NCBI GenBank assembly: GCA_016199605.1
Contig: JACQGJ010000610.1
Span: forward strand, 1 to 7,572
Length of the DNA: 7,572 bases
Direction: 5' to 3'
Origin: Armatimonadota bacterium
GTDB lineage: Bacteria; Armatimonadota; Abditibacteriia; CG2-30-59-28
Below are positions 1-6,771 of this stretch, one piece after another. The stretch's first letter is position 1, and each line of letters starts with the position of its first letter. A program made the translations under genes and the position numbers. Under the pieces are notes generated by a model. It made no database searches. It was not told the origin of the DNA and saw only the letters and a program-made list of their open reading frames with translations.

Positions 1-16
1 AACAACAAAATTGTTA

Positions 17-57
17 CTTCGTCAACCCTGCAGCCTTGCAGGGGAGCAAAGACGAAG
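17..57. terminator. Two-tier hairpin, possible terminator of an upstream or reverse-strand transcript
   Basis: CTTCGTC at 17-23 is the exact reverse complement of GACGAAG at 51-57. Nested inside, CCCTGCA (26-32) pairs exactly with TGCAGGG (37-43) around a 4-nt loop. Both 7-bp stems are perfect and separated by a small asymmetric internal loop. No T-run follows on the + strand. On the - strand the stem is followed by a T-rich stretch (complement of 1-16), so termination of a transcript reading leftwards is possible. The gene being terminated, if any, lies outside the window. It could instead be a structural RNA element or chance. Confidence 0.35.
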
Positions 58-127
58 GGATGGGTCTCCAAAGGAAGGGGAGTTCCCTTGCTTACTCTGT
101 AGTTCTAACTGGCTTTCGCCATGCCGT

Positions 128-156
128 TTGACACCCAATCCGTTCTGTGGTTTACT
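128..156 (+). promoter_or_regulatory. Candidate sigma70-type promoter for the hydrolase gene
   Basis: A perfect -35 hexamer TTGACA (128-133) is followed after exactly 17 bp by TTTACT (151-156), which matches 4 of 6 positions of the -10 consensus but lacks the highly conserved second-position A. If used, transcription would start near 163, leaving a leader of about 150 nt before the ATG at 314. This is motif matching only, and the weak -10 box makes it tentative. Confidence 0.3.
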
Positions 157-300
157 CCACGTGTTCCTTGATGCACTAACTGCGAACTGTGCTGATTACC
201 GGATAGCACGGGGGCGAGCAGATACCGTGCATGTGTTCTCTGGCGATGGCTTTGTTGTTGAAGTCGCTATGGGTGAGACAGTTCACCAGTCGAGATCATG

Positions 301-305
301 GGAGG
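301..305 (+). promoter_or_regulatory. Ribosome binding site fixing the hydrolase start
   Basis: GGAGG at 301-305, continuing as a purine-rich run to 311, lies 8 nt before the ATG at 314. This is textbook Shine-Dalgarno spacing. Together with the signal peptide that begins at this ATG, it argues against any of the upstream in-frame start codons. Confidence 0.8.
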
Positions 306-313
306 GGAAGGCG

Positions 314-3300
314 ATGGCACTGCTGCGTATGTTGGGTCACATCGGAGGGACAGAGGTCGCGTGGATCGCGGCCCTTTTGTTGTTGATGGCAGTCGTGTCT
401 CCGGGAGCTGCTGAGGATACAAGCCTCGTTCTGGATTGCAGACTTGATGAAGGCAGCGGCGCGCAACTGAAAGACGTGAGCGGCCACGGCAACCACGGCC
501 AGATTCACGGCGCCAAATGGATTAAGATGGACCGCGGCCACGCGCTGGAGTTCGACGGGACAGAAAGCTATGTAGATTTCGGCAACTCCTCGTCACTCGA
601 CATCACGGGCCCCATCACCGTCGAAGTCTGGGTCTGTCCCACCGACATTCCCACGGGCGAGCCGGGCATCTTCGGCAAGTACATCGACAGCAGCTTTGCT
701 CTGACCTACTACACGAACGGGCGGTGCTACTGGTACATCAACCACGGCAGCAACGGAGTCAGCACGCCTTTGCCAGTTGGAATGTGGCATCACGTGACCG
801 GCACGTTCGACGGAAAGAGGGTCGCTCTCTTCCTCGACGGAACGTGCCAGGACACCCGGGAGTCCGCGTTCCCATCGCTGCACCATGGGGATCATCTGTT
901 CATGGGCGCTGTCGCCGCAAACCTCCGGGCGATCCAAAACAGCCCGAAGGACCTCGCGTACTTCAAAGGCCTGATCGGCGCTGTCCGCGTCTACGACCGG
1001 GCCTTGTCAGAACCGGAGATCAGGGAGCACTACTACCAGGAGGTCAAGACCTACGACCAGGGACCGCTGTCACCCGCGCCGCCTCCAGACGACGTCCTGG
1101 CACGGTGGAAGGCTGAGACCAGCCAGGAGGTGTCCCCCAATCTTGCGCTCGCCTCCAACGGCGGACGGGTGGTGACTTCATCCAATGCCAACCTGGGGAA
1201 CCTCTACTCGGAGAACCTGCATGACGAGAGTCTCCGCACGCCGTGGCGATCGTATCAACCGACTCGCGAGGAATGGGTCGAGGTCGCCTGGGACTTCGAG
1301 GTGTTGGTCAACCGCGCCAAGCTCTTCCAGGATCCTGCGAAGCGCAGCTCGGCTTTGGAGTTGTATGCCTGGTCGAAAGACACATGGCAGCGCATCGCCG
1401 GACAGAAGCTATCTGCCGCGGTGAAAAGCCCAGAAGGCATTCTGCTCAAGACCGAGACAGTGCGAACCAAACGGGTTCGCCTTGTCCTCAAGAACGACAA
1501 GCCACGGCATTCATGGCTGCACGAGATTCAGGTCTACGGTCCGCCTCAACCGCACGTCAGGTTGACGTGCCAGGGAGGCCAATGGAAGTATCTTCCATTA
1601 GGGCAGGTGACGCCGCGTTCGGGTGAGCCGCAGGTTGTTCGGGTGGACGAGGCGGCGCTTTCTCCAGCCACGACCAAGCTTCAACGAGAAGTGAACCTCA
1701 CGCTGAAACTGACACCAGCGGAGGCTCTCACCGATGACTATGTTTTCGTTGTTACGGTCGGCGAACGAGAGCAGTCGTTCGCGAGTAGCGACTACACGGT
1801 CGCTCGCGTCATCCTGAATCCGCCAACGCTCCCGACCCGATGGGAAGCGGGGCAACCCGTGACAATCAGCGTGCCCCTTTACATCCCGGTCCACGCACCA
1901 CATGGCTCGCTGGACATGATGCTTCACGCGGTGAGTCCAAAGGGACTGCCTCCGGTCCGGTTTGCGGATGCCTCGGGCGCGGAGATGACTGATGGTCGCA
2001 TCGGTCGAGTCGAGATTCGCCGGTTCCCGGACAGAGTTGTGGTGGACTCCCGATCTCATTCCGCAAGCATTGATGCCTCCAACGGAACGGTCATCTCGCT
2101 CGACGGTCGTAAGACCGCTCCCATCCTGTTCGCTCTCTACACGCCCTCGTTCGAGAGGTTCCACTACTACTCGCAAGCGGCGGGGGTCAAGCTGTATCAT
2201 CTTCAGGTCTTCCCGTATCGGATTGACGTCGGGGACTATCAGAAGCGCAACTACGAGTATGTCGGACAGAATGTGCGCAACCTGCTGCGGATTGACCCTG
2301 ACGCATACGCGATCATCGAGGTGGACATGCGCACCAGCGCCGCCTGGCAGGAGGCCCATCCCGACGGATGCCTCTATACTCACGACGGCCGTCGGATGCA
2401 CGAGAGTTTCTGCGCCAAGGAGTATCGCGAGGAGGCGACGAGCTATCTCACAAACCTGGTGAAGTTCTTCCAATCGCAGCCCTACGGCAACCACGTCGTC
2501 GGCTACCTCGTCGAGATTGGCGAGCCGGAGGGTGTGCTCAGCGGATCACCGGCCGTCGGCGACTACAACCCGCAGGCGATTGAAGCTTTCCGGGAGTTTG
2601 TCCGCAAGCGATATGGCACCGAAGACCGTCTGCGCAAGGCATACAACGATCCCACTCTGACCTTCGCAAGTGTCTTCCCCACTCACTCAAAGATCATGGA
2701 GCCCGGCTACCAGGGAGGGATCTTCCTTGACCCGACCACACAGCGCCTGACCATTGACTACCACGAGTTCCTTTCTTCGCTGATACCGACTTTTCTGATC
2801 GAGCATTGCGCTCGCCCGATCAAAGAACTGACCAACGGCCGCGCCCTCGTGGGGAGCTACTGGGCTTACCTGACCGAAGACATTGCCCACGGCCAGGCCA
2901 GCCACCAGGGCAACCATTCCTACCTCCCCCACGTCTTCGCGTCACCTTATCTCGACTTCTTCGCCTCGCCGTTTTCCTACGGCACGCCGGCCCGACATGC
3001 GGGCGAGCCCTACCGAACCTTTCAGCCTCACGACTCCGTGCGCATCAATGGCAAGCTGCACATTCCCGAGTGCGACCATCGCACTTTCCGTGCAGGGACC
3101 GTTCTTCATGGGCGCAATTTCAGCCGGGAGGAAACTCTTGCAATCATCCGTCGCGACCTGGGCACCGCGCTGATGCGCGGCATGGGCGCGTGGTTCTCCG
3201 ACTGGACCAGCAACAACTCGGAGGACCGTAGACAGTCCGAGCCTTTCTTCACCGATTCGCAGATTCTCGGAGAGATCGCAAAACTACGGAGGAAGCATGA

Positions 3301-4186
3301 GCAAACCTTTGACCTGAAGCGCGGGCAGGATGCGGAGGTTGCCGTCTTCGTCAGCGGAACGAGTTACTACTATCACGACAATAACGCACAGTCGCTCTAC
3401 ACCGACCTCATCTACAACACGCTCTACCGGAAGATGCCGGCGATCGGAGCACCCTATCATGAGCTGATCTTTGAAGACGTCCTGAAACCACAGGTGCAGA
3501 AAGACTACAAGTGCTACATCTTCCTCAACGCGTTCTACATGACCGAGGAGCAACGCAAGGCGATCGAGAACCTCAAACGGGACGGAAAGACGCTGGTCTG
3601 GATCTACGCGCCGGGATACGTTGGAGATAGGGGACTTTCACCGGCACGCACCGAGGAGTTGACTGGCTTCAAGATATCAGCAGACCCCGCCGGGCAGGCG
3701 TTGACCTGCAAGATGACCAACGCGCCCCATCCGATCTGCGCGAGCATGGCTGGCAAGGAGTTCGGTGGCGACAGCGGGGGCATTGCCCCACGATTCTACG
3801 TGAGTGAAACCGCATCGCAGACTGCCGTGCTCGGCAATTACCCCGACGGCAAGGCAGCTTTCGTGGCCCAGGACTTCAGAACCCACAAGAGCGTCTACTG
3901 TGCGGTCCCGTTGCTGCCGACCGAGCTTCTGCGCAACATCGTCCGCTACGCCGGTTGCCACCTCTACGTGGATCAGGATATCTACATGGACGCCACCCGC
4001 AACTTTCTGATGTTGACGAATACCTTTGCCGGGGCGCGCACCTGCAAAGTCAGCCTCCCAGTGAGAAGTCACGTGTCCGACCTCTTCACCGGGAAACCGG
4101 TGGCAAAAGCGACAACCGGTTTCGAGGTGAAGATGGAGCCTGGCGAGACGATGCTCTTTCGAGTGGAGCGAATACTGGCCAGATGA
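314..4186 (+). CDS. Secreted multidomain glycoside hydrolase (LamG + discoidin-like + GH42-like beta-galactosidase)
   Basis: Predicted exported enzyme of 1290 residues acting on an extracellular or periplasmic carbohydrate. Residues 1-33 form a signal peptide (hydrophobic core IAALLLLMAVV, likely cleavage after PGAA). Residues ~38-245 are a LamG/concanavalin-like fold (DGTESYVDFG, ITVEVWV, AVRVYDRALSEPEI). Residues ~275-411 resemble an F5/8 type C (discoidin) module, and ~412-590 look like beta-rich Ig-type linkers. From ~600 a TIM-barrel of the GH42/clan GH-A type begins. The likely nucleophile is E919 in PECDHRT, matching the E-x-D-x-R-T motif I associate with this group. The acid/base is probably E737 or E739 in EIGEPEG. 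Residues ~1007-1220 resemble the beta-galactosidase trimerisation (amidotransferase-like) domain, followed by a C-terminal beta-sandwich. The start at 314 is set by GGAGG at 301-305. The substrate cannot be told from sequence, and beta-galactosidase is a family label, not a demonstrated activity. The kinase gene follows after 138 bp with its own promoter. Confidence 0.85.
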   Translation: MALLRMLGHIGGTEVAWIAALLLLMAVVSPGAAEDTSLVLDCRLDEGSGAQLKDVSGHGNHGQIHGAKWIKMDRGHALEFDGTESYVDFGNSSSLDITGPITVEVWVCPTDIPTGEPGIFGKYIDSSFALTYYTNGRCYWYINHGSNGVSTPLPVGMWHHVTGTFDGKRVALFLDGTCQDTRESAFPSLHHGDHLFMGAVAANLRAIQNSPKDLAYFKGLIGAVRVYDRALSEPEIREHYYQEVKTYDQGPLSPAPPPDDVLARWKAETSQEVSPNLALASNGGRVVTSSNANLGNLYSENLHDESLRTPWRSYQPTREEWVEVAWDFEVLVNRAKLFQDPAKRSSALELYAWSKDTWQRIAGQKLSAAVKSPEGILLKTETVRTKRVRLVLKNDKPRHSWLHEIQVYGPPQPHVRLTCQGGQWKYLPLGQVTPRSGEPQVVRVDEAALSPATTKLQREVNLTLKLTPAEALTDDYVFVVTVGEREQSFASSDYTVARVILNPPTLPTRWEAGQPVTISVPLYIPVHAPHGSLDMMLHAVSPKGLPPVRFADASGAEMTDGRIGRVEIRRFPDRVVVDSRSHSASIDASNGTVISLDGRKTAPILFALYTPSFERFHYYSQAAGVKLYHLQVFPYRIDVGDYQKRNYEYVGQNVRNLLRIDPDAYAIIEVDMRTSAAWQEAHPDGCLYTHDGRRMHESFCAKEYREEATSYLTNLVKFFQSQPYGNHVVGYLVEIGEPEGVLSGSPAVGDYNPQAIEAFREFVRKRYGTEDRLRKAYNDPTLTFASVFPTHSKIMEPGYQGGIFLDPTTQRLTIDYHEFLSSLIPTFLIEHCARPIKELTNGRALVGSYWAYLTEDIAHGQASHQGNHSYLPHVFASPYLDFFASPFSYGTPARHAGEPYRTFQPHDSVRINGKLHIPECDHRTFRAGTVLHGRNFSREETLAIIRRDLGTALMRGMGAWFSDWTSNNSEDRRQSEPFFTDSQILGEIAKLRRKHEQTFDLKRGQDAEVAVFVSGTSYYYHDNNAQSLYTDLIYNTLYRKMPAIGAPYHELIFEDVLKPQVQKDYKCYIFLNAFYMTEEQRKAIENLKRDGKTLVWIYAPGYVGDRGLSPARTEELTGFKISADPAGQALTCKMTNAPHPICASMAGKEFGGDSGGIAPRFYVSETASQTAVLGNYPDGKAAFVAQDFRTHKSVYCAVPLLPTELLRNIVRYAGCHLYVDQDIYMDATRNFLMLTNTFAGARTCKVSLPVRSHVSDLFTGKPVAKATTGFEVKMEPGETMLFRVERILAR

Positions 4187-4285
4187 AGCCCACCTCTATT
4201 GCCCCAACAGTTCTTTCGGGGTCGGGTCAATATACCACCTGCTGGCTCGGATAGCATTGGCTTCGTGGATCGCATGAGTGGCCCC

Positions 4286-4315
4286 TTGACCATGCTGTCC
4301 CTCCTCTCGTAGAAT
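4286..4315 (+). promoter_or_regulatory. Strong sigma70-type promoter of the kinase gene, probably leaderless
   Basis: TTGACC (4286-4291, 5 of 6 to the -35 consensus) and TAGAAT (4310-4315, 5 of 6 to the -10 consensus) are separated by 18 bp. A start about 7 nt downstream falls on A4322, only 3 nt before the GTG at 4325. No Shine-Dalgarno sequence precedes that GTG; the upstream stretch is pyrimidine-rich. The -10 box contains the in-frame TAG at 4310-4312, so translation cannot begin upstream of it. Promoter and start codon together suggest a leaderless mRNA. Confidence 0.55.
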
Positions 4316-4324
4316 CGTTCCACC

Positions 4325-6100
4325 GTGAAACTGCGCACAAGACTGCTTCTTCTGCTGGGCGCGGCCATCCTGTGTGGCGTGCTGCTCTCCACGGCGATTG
4401 TGTACGTCGTCGCGCGTCAGGAACTGGAAACGCTGGCGAAGCGCGGGTTGGAGGATGCGGCTCGCTTTTTCAGCCATGACAGTGATGCCTGGGCGGCAAG
4501 TTTCAAGGCCGACTCAAGACTGTGGAGCGTGCAACCTTTGGTGAGTCAAGTCGCCGACGGTCGTCGTGACCGGACATCCTCCGAGGCGCTGAATCGGTTC
4601 TTCCGACAATGCGTCCAGGGAAAGGATATGTATGAATCTGTCTCGCTGATGTCCGGAGATGGGGAGGTTCTGGCCTCCTCCTACTCCCGGCCGGAAGAAG
4701 TTGGATTGCTCATGGTGGATTCGCTTCCTCGGGATCCAAGCTTTGCCGCATCCCGCGCAGGAAACCAGGTCGTCTCTCCGGCGTACCTCGGCGACTCGGG
4801 CCAGCGAGTCTGCGTCGCTCTCTACACCCCGGTTCCTTCACGAAGACAGGGGTCTGCTGTGCTCAGGGCCGCTCTCGACCTCGGAAGGATCAACGAGCGC
4901 CTCATGCAACCCCTGCCCATCGGCAAGGCCGGCAGGGCATACATTTTTGATCCGGGCTTGACCGTGCAGCAACTGAAAGGACAGTCGCCCCAGGGTCAAC
5001 TTGTCTCCCTGCCCAACATGCCCCACAATATTCCGGCGCTTCGCGAAATGCTCACGAAGGACCACGGGATTGCCAAGTATCAGGCGCGGCGGGGAATCCG
5101 GATGGCTGCCTACCGGCGACTGCATGAAGCGGGTTTGGTGCTGGTGGTCGAGTTGCCGTTGCGGGAGGTGCTCGCACCGATCAAGTCAATTCAACAGGTC
5201 ACGTTTCTGGTTGCCGTGATCATCTTGGCTCTCGTGTGGGGCGCGGTGTATCTCATCGCCAATCCTCTCGCCGCCAGAATCCAAGAGTGTCAGGACCTTG
5301 CCAGGGATATCCAGGACGGTCACTTGGACCGACGATTGGCGATCACGACGGGGGACGAGATCGGTCTGCTCACCGGGGGGCTGAACGCTATGGCGGAGAC
5401 GCTTCAGCAGAATCGAGACGATTTGGAAAAAGCAGAACAAGACCATCGGCGCATGGAAGAAGCCGAGCGCCTGCTTGTGGAATCCCGCCTGCGGACGCTC
5501 CGTTACCAGATCAACCCACACTTTCTGTTCAATGTCATCAACTCCATCGATGCCCTCGCCCATGAGGCGCCCGAGCGCGTTCACACGCTGGTGCGGGAGC
5601 TTGCCCGGTATCTGCGTTTCTCCCTGCAATGGCGAGAGGAATCGGTCGTTCCCCTGCAACTGGAACTCGAGGCGATAGAGAGCTATCTCCAGGTTGAGAA
5701 GGTGCGGTTTGAGGAGAACCTCGAGGTCCAGGTCGAAGCGTCCAATGAAGCACGAACGTGCGCCGTTCCCATTCTCTTGTTGCAGCCGCTGGTCCAGAAC
5801 GCGATCAAGTACGGAATGGAAACCAGCGTGCAACCCTTGCGGCTGAAGGTTTCGGCTGTGGTTGCGAACGGCGAATTGCACCTTGCCGTGGCGAACAGCG
5901 GCAGGTGGGTCGAACCCGGAACCAGTTCATCAAGGAAGCAAACCCGACTCGGACTCGAAAACCTCCGCAAACGCCTTGAGCTGCTCTACCCGGAACGGCA
6001 CACCCTCGATGTCGGGGCAGTAGACAACTGGGTCGTTGGAACGATACACTTGCCCGCAGAAAACGCAGATAGACGCAGAAAAGATCTTGGAATGGGGTGA
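4325..6100 (+). CDS. Membrane sensor histidine kinase, LytS/YehU type with dCache-like sensor and HAMP
   Basis: Inner-membrane sensor kinase of 591 residues, starting at GTG; TAG at 4310-4312 excludes any earlier in-frame start. Residues ~7-28 form TM1. Residues ~30-288 are extracytoplasmic and resemble a dCache ligand-binding domain, with a late GRAYIFDPG strand and the closing LVLVVELPLREVLAPI. Residues ~292-312 form TM2, followed by a HAMP linker (~313-365) and a charged helix. The His_kinase motif QINPHFLFN carries the phospho-acceptor H399. The ATPase domain shows the N box (LLQPLVQNAIKYG, N492), a G1 region written NSGRW in place of the classical DxGxG, and a G2 motif RLGLENLRKRLELLYP (G543). 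The partner is almost certainly the LytTR regulator at 6833-7558, 732 bp away. The last 15 residues (from P577) are encoded by the left arm and adjoining interior of a repeat element, so the native C-terminus has been replaced or extended. The ligand is unknown. Confidence 0.9.
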   Translation: MKLRTRLLLLLGAAILCGVLLSTAIVYVVARQELETLAKRGLEDAARFFSHDSDAWAASFKADSRLWSVQPLVSQVADGRRDRTSSEALNRFFRQCVQGKDMYESVSLMSGDGEVLASSYSRPEEVGLLMVDSLPRDPSFAASRAGNQVVSPAYLGDSGQRVCVALYTPVPSRRQGSAVLRAALDLGRINERLMQPLPIGKAGRAYIFDPGLTVQQLKGQSPQGQLVSLPNMPHNIPALREMLTKDHGIAKYQARRGIRMAAYRRLHEAGLVLVVELPLREVLAPIKSIQQVTFLVAVIILALVWGAVYLIANPLAARIQECQDLARDIQDGHLDRRLAITTGDEIGLLTGGLNAMAETLQQNRDDLEKAEQDHRRMEEAERLLVESRLRTLRYQINPHFLFNVINSIDALAHEAPERVHTLVRELARYLRFSLQWREESVVPLQLELEAIESYLQVEKVRFEENLEVQVEASNEARTCAVPILLLQPLVQNAIKYGMETSVQPLRLKVSAVVANGELHLAVANSGRWVEPGTSSSRKQTRLGLENLRKRLELLYPERHTLDVGAVDNWVVGTIHLPAENADRRRKDLGMG

Positions 6101-6208
6101 GTCGATTAGGGAAAACCACGGGATTCCCTTCATGCACCTCGCCGGCTTTCCGCTGTTCAAGACGGTTTCCCGAAAGGAATGTCTGCGTGGTTCTGCGTCT
6201 TCAGCGGG
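6053..6208. repeat. Palindromic repeat unit 1 (long centre, overlaps kinase 3' end)
   Basis: The left arm (6053-6080) matches the left arm of unit 3 at 24 of 28 positions. The right arm (6181-6208) matches the right arm of unit 3 at 24 of 28. The arms are inverted copies of each other but lie 100 bp apart, not 26 bp as in the other units. The centre (6081-6180) holds a smaller inverted repeat, AGGGAA at 6108-6113 and TTCCCT at 6124-6129, and nothing else I recognise. The left arm lies inside the kinase reading frame and the kinase stop codon (6098-6100) lies in the centre. The right arm leads into the shared ribosome-binding-like sequence at 6204-6221. Confidence 0.75.
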
Positions 6209-6242
6209 AAACAACTCGGAGATGAAAAGCGATGGACTTACT

Positions 6243-6322
6243 CGCCGAAAACGTAGAAAGACTCTGAGGTTGACCTTGGCCCGAATCAAAGACTTTCTGC
6301 GTGATTCTGCGTGTTCTGCGGG
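6243..6322. repeat. Palindromic repeat unit 2 (upstream of GxxExxY gene, left arm decayed)
   Basis: The right arm at 6295-6322 is nearly identical to that of unit 3, with one difference in 28 (G6313 against A6811). The 26-nt centre (from GTTGACC at 6269) is clearly related to the unit 3 centre. The left arm (6243-6268) is degenerate, with several substitutions and 2 nt missing, so the hairpin is weaker than in unit 3. With unit 3 it forms a direct repeat of about 80 bp flanking the GxxExxY gene. Confidence 0.75.
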
Positions 6323-6336
6323 AAACAACTCGGAGG
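6318..6336 (+). promoter_or_regulatory. Ribosome binding site of the GxxExxY gene, part of the repeat
   Basis: GGAGG at 6332-6336 sits 6 nt before the ATG at 6343. The preceding 18 nt, GCGGGAAACAACTCGGAG (6318-6335), occur identically at 6204-6221 after repeat unit 1, so the ribosome binding site appears to belong to the repeated sequence. At the first copy the site abuts an ATG at 6222 with no spacer, which makes that copy a poor start. Confidence 0.7.
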
Positions 6337-6342
6337 TGGAAG

Positions 6343-6771
6343 ATGAGCGAGTTTCTGTATAAGGAAGAAACCTACCGAATCCTGGGGGCGTGTTTCGAGG
6401 TTTACAAAGAGAAGGGATGTGGGTTTCTGGAGCCGGTCTATCAAGAGTGTCTGGGGATCGAGTTTGATATCCAGGGAATCTTATACGTCCCCAAGAAGAA
6501 GCTACGGCTTACCTACAAAGGGCGCCCTCTGGAGCAAACCTACGAAGCCGACTTCGTGTGTTACGACAAGATCATTGTGGAGATCAAAGCTGTCTCAGAA
6601 CTGGTGGACCAACACCGCGCGCAGATTCTCAACTACCTTCACGCCACCAAGATGAAGGTCGGTCTTCTGGTCAATTTCGGTCATCATCCCAAAGTCGAAC
6701 ACGAAAGATTTTCTATCTCAAAGAAACTGGCGGAAATGCCCGCAGAACACGCAGAAGAACGCAGAAGTTGA
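6343..6771 (+). CDS. GxxExxY protein, PD-(D/E)XK nuclease-fold family
   Basis: Small cytoplasmic protein of 142 residues with the hallmarks of the GxxExxY family, assigned to the PD-(D/E)XK nuclease superfamily. The naming motif is GFLEPVY (G27, E30, Y33). The probable metal-binding core is D70 in YEADF and E80-x-K82 in IIVEIKA, followed by Q94 and Y98 in QILNY. All expected active-site residues are present, so a nuclease is plausible, but the family's substrate and role are unknown. The ATG at 6343 is chosen over upstream in-frame codons because GGAGG lies 6 nt before it and the family usually begins just ahead of an YRILG-like helix. The last residues (PAEHAEERRS, from P133) are encoded by the left arm of repeat unit 3, and the stop codon lies in that repeat's loop. 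The gene is flanked by direct repeats and separates kinase from regulator; no link to signalling is evident. Confidence 0.9.
   Translation: MSEFLYKEETYRILGACFEVYKEKGCGFLEPVYQECLGIEFDIQGILYVPKKKLRLTYKGRPLEQTYEADFVCYDKIIVEIKAVSELVDQHRAQILNYLHATKMKVGLLVNFGHHPKVEHERFSISKKLAEMPAEHAEERRS

Larger units (their letters stand above)
1..313. other. Upstream region without a recognisable gene
   Basis: I see no supportable gene here. Two forward frames are open from the left edge, stopping at 100-102 and 129-131, but their short translations resemble nothing I recognise, so the tail of an upstream gene cannot be shown. A third frame runs open into the hydrolase gene, but the signal peptide and ribosome binding site place that start at 314. 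GC content appears lower than in the genes downstream. The region holds a nested hairpin (17-57), a possible promoter (128-156) and a 6-bp inverted repeat GCACGG/CCGTGC at 206-211 and 225-230, which would lie in the 5' untranslated leader of the hydrolase mRNA. Confidence 0.6.

Noticed and set aside
11..313. Hydrolase reading frame open from position 11
   Set aside because: The first ~100 residues resemble no domain, whereas a clean signal peptide begins at 314 with GGAGG correctly spaced before it.
1598..2494. Long reverse-strand reading frame within the hydrolase gene
   Set aside because: Shadow of the hydrolase coding frame in GC-rich DNA; the translation has no recognisable domain and the + strand frame is clearly the real one.
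278..4215. ACAGTTC at 278-284 and 4207-4213, resembling half of a LytTR binding site, ahead of both the hydrolase and kinase genes
   Set aside because: LytTR sites are usually tandem pairs about two helical turns apart; no second half-site is visible at either place, so the match is too short to claim.
4202..4221. CCCC/GGGG inverted repeat after the hydrolase stop as a terminator
   Set aside because: Only 4 bp of stem with a 12-nt loop and no T-run; too weak.
5186..5881. Reverse-strand reading frame within the kinase gene
   Set aside because: It lies antisense to the HAMP and His_kinase motifs, which are unmistakable on the + strand, and encodes nothing recognisable.
6270..6298. TTGACC in the repeat centre as a -35 box for the GxxExxY gene or, at 6768, for the regulator
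   Set aside because: No acceptable -10 hexamer follows at 16-19 bp in either copy (CTTTCT and TTTTCT).
6222..6362. Small reading frame starting at the ATG after repeat unit 1
   Set aside because: The ribosome binding site abuts the ATG with no spacer, the peptide is mostly translated repeat, and it overlaps the start of the GxxExxY gene.
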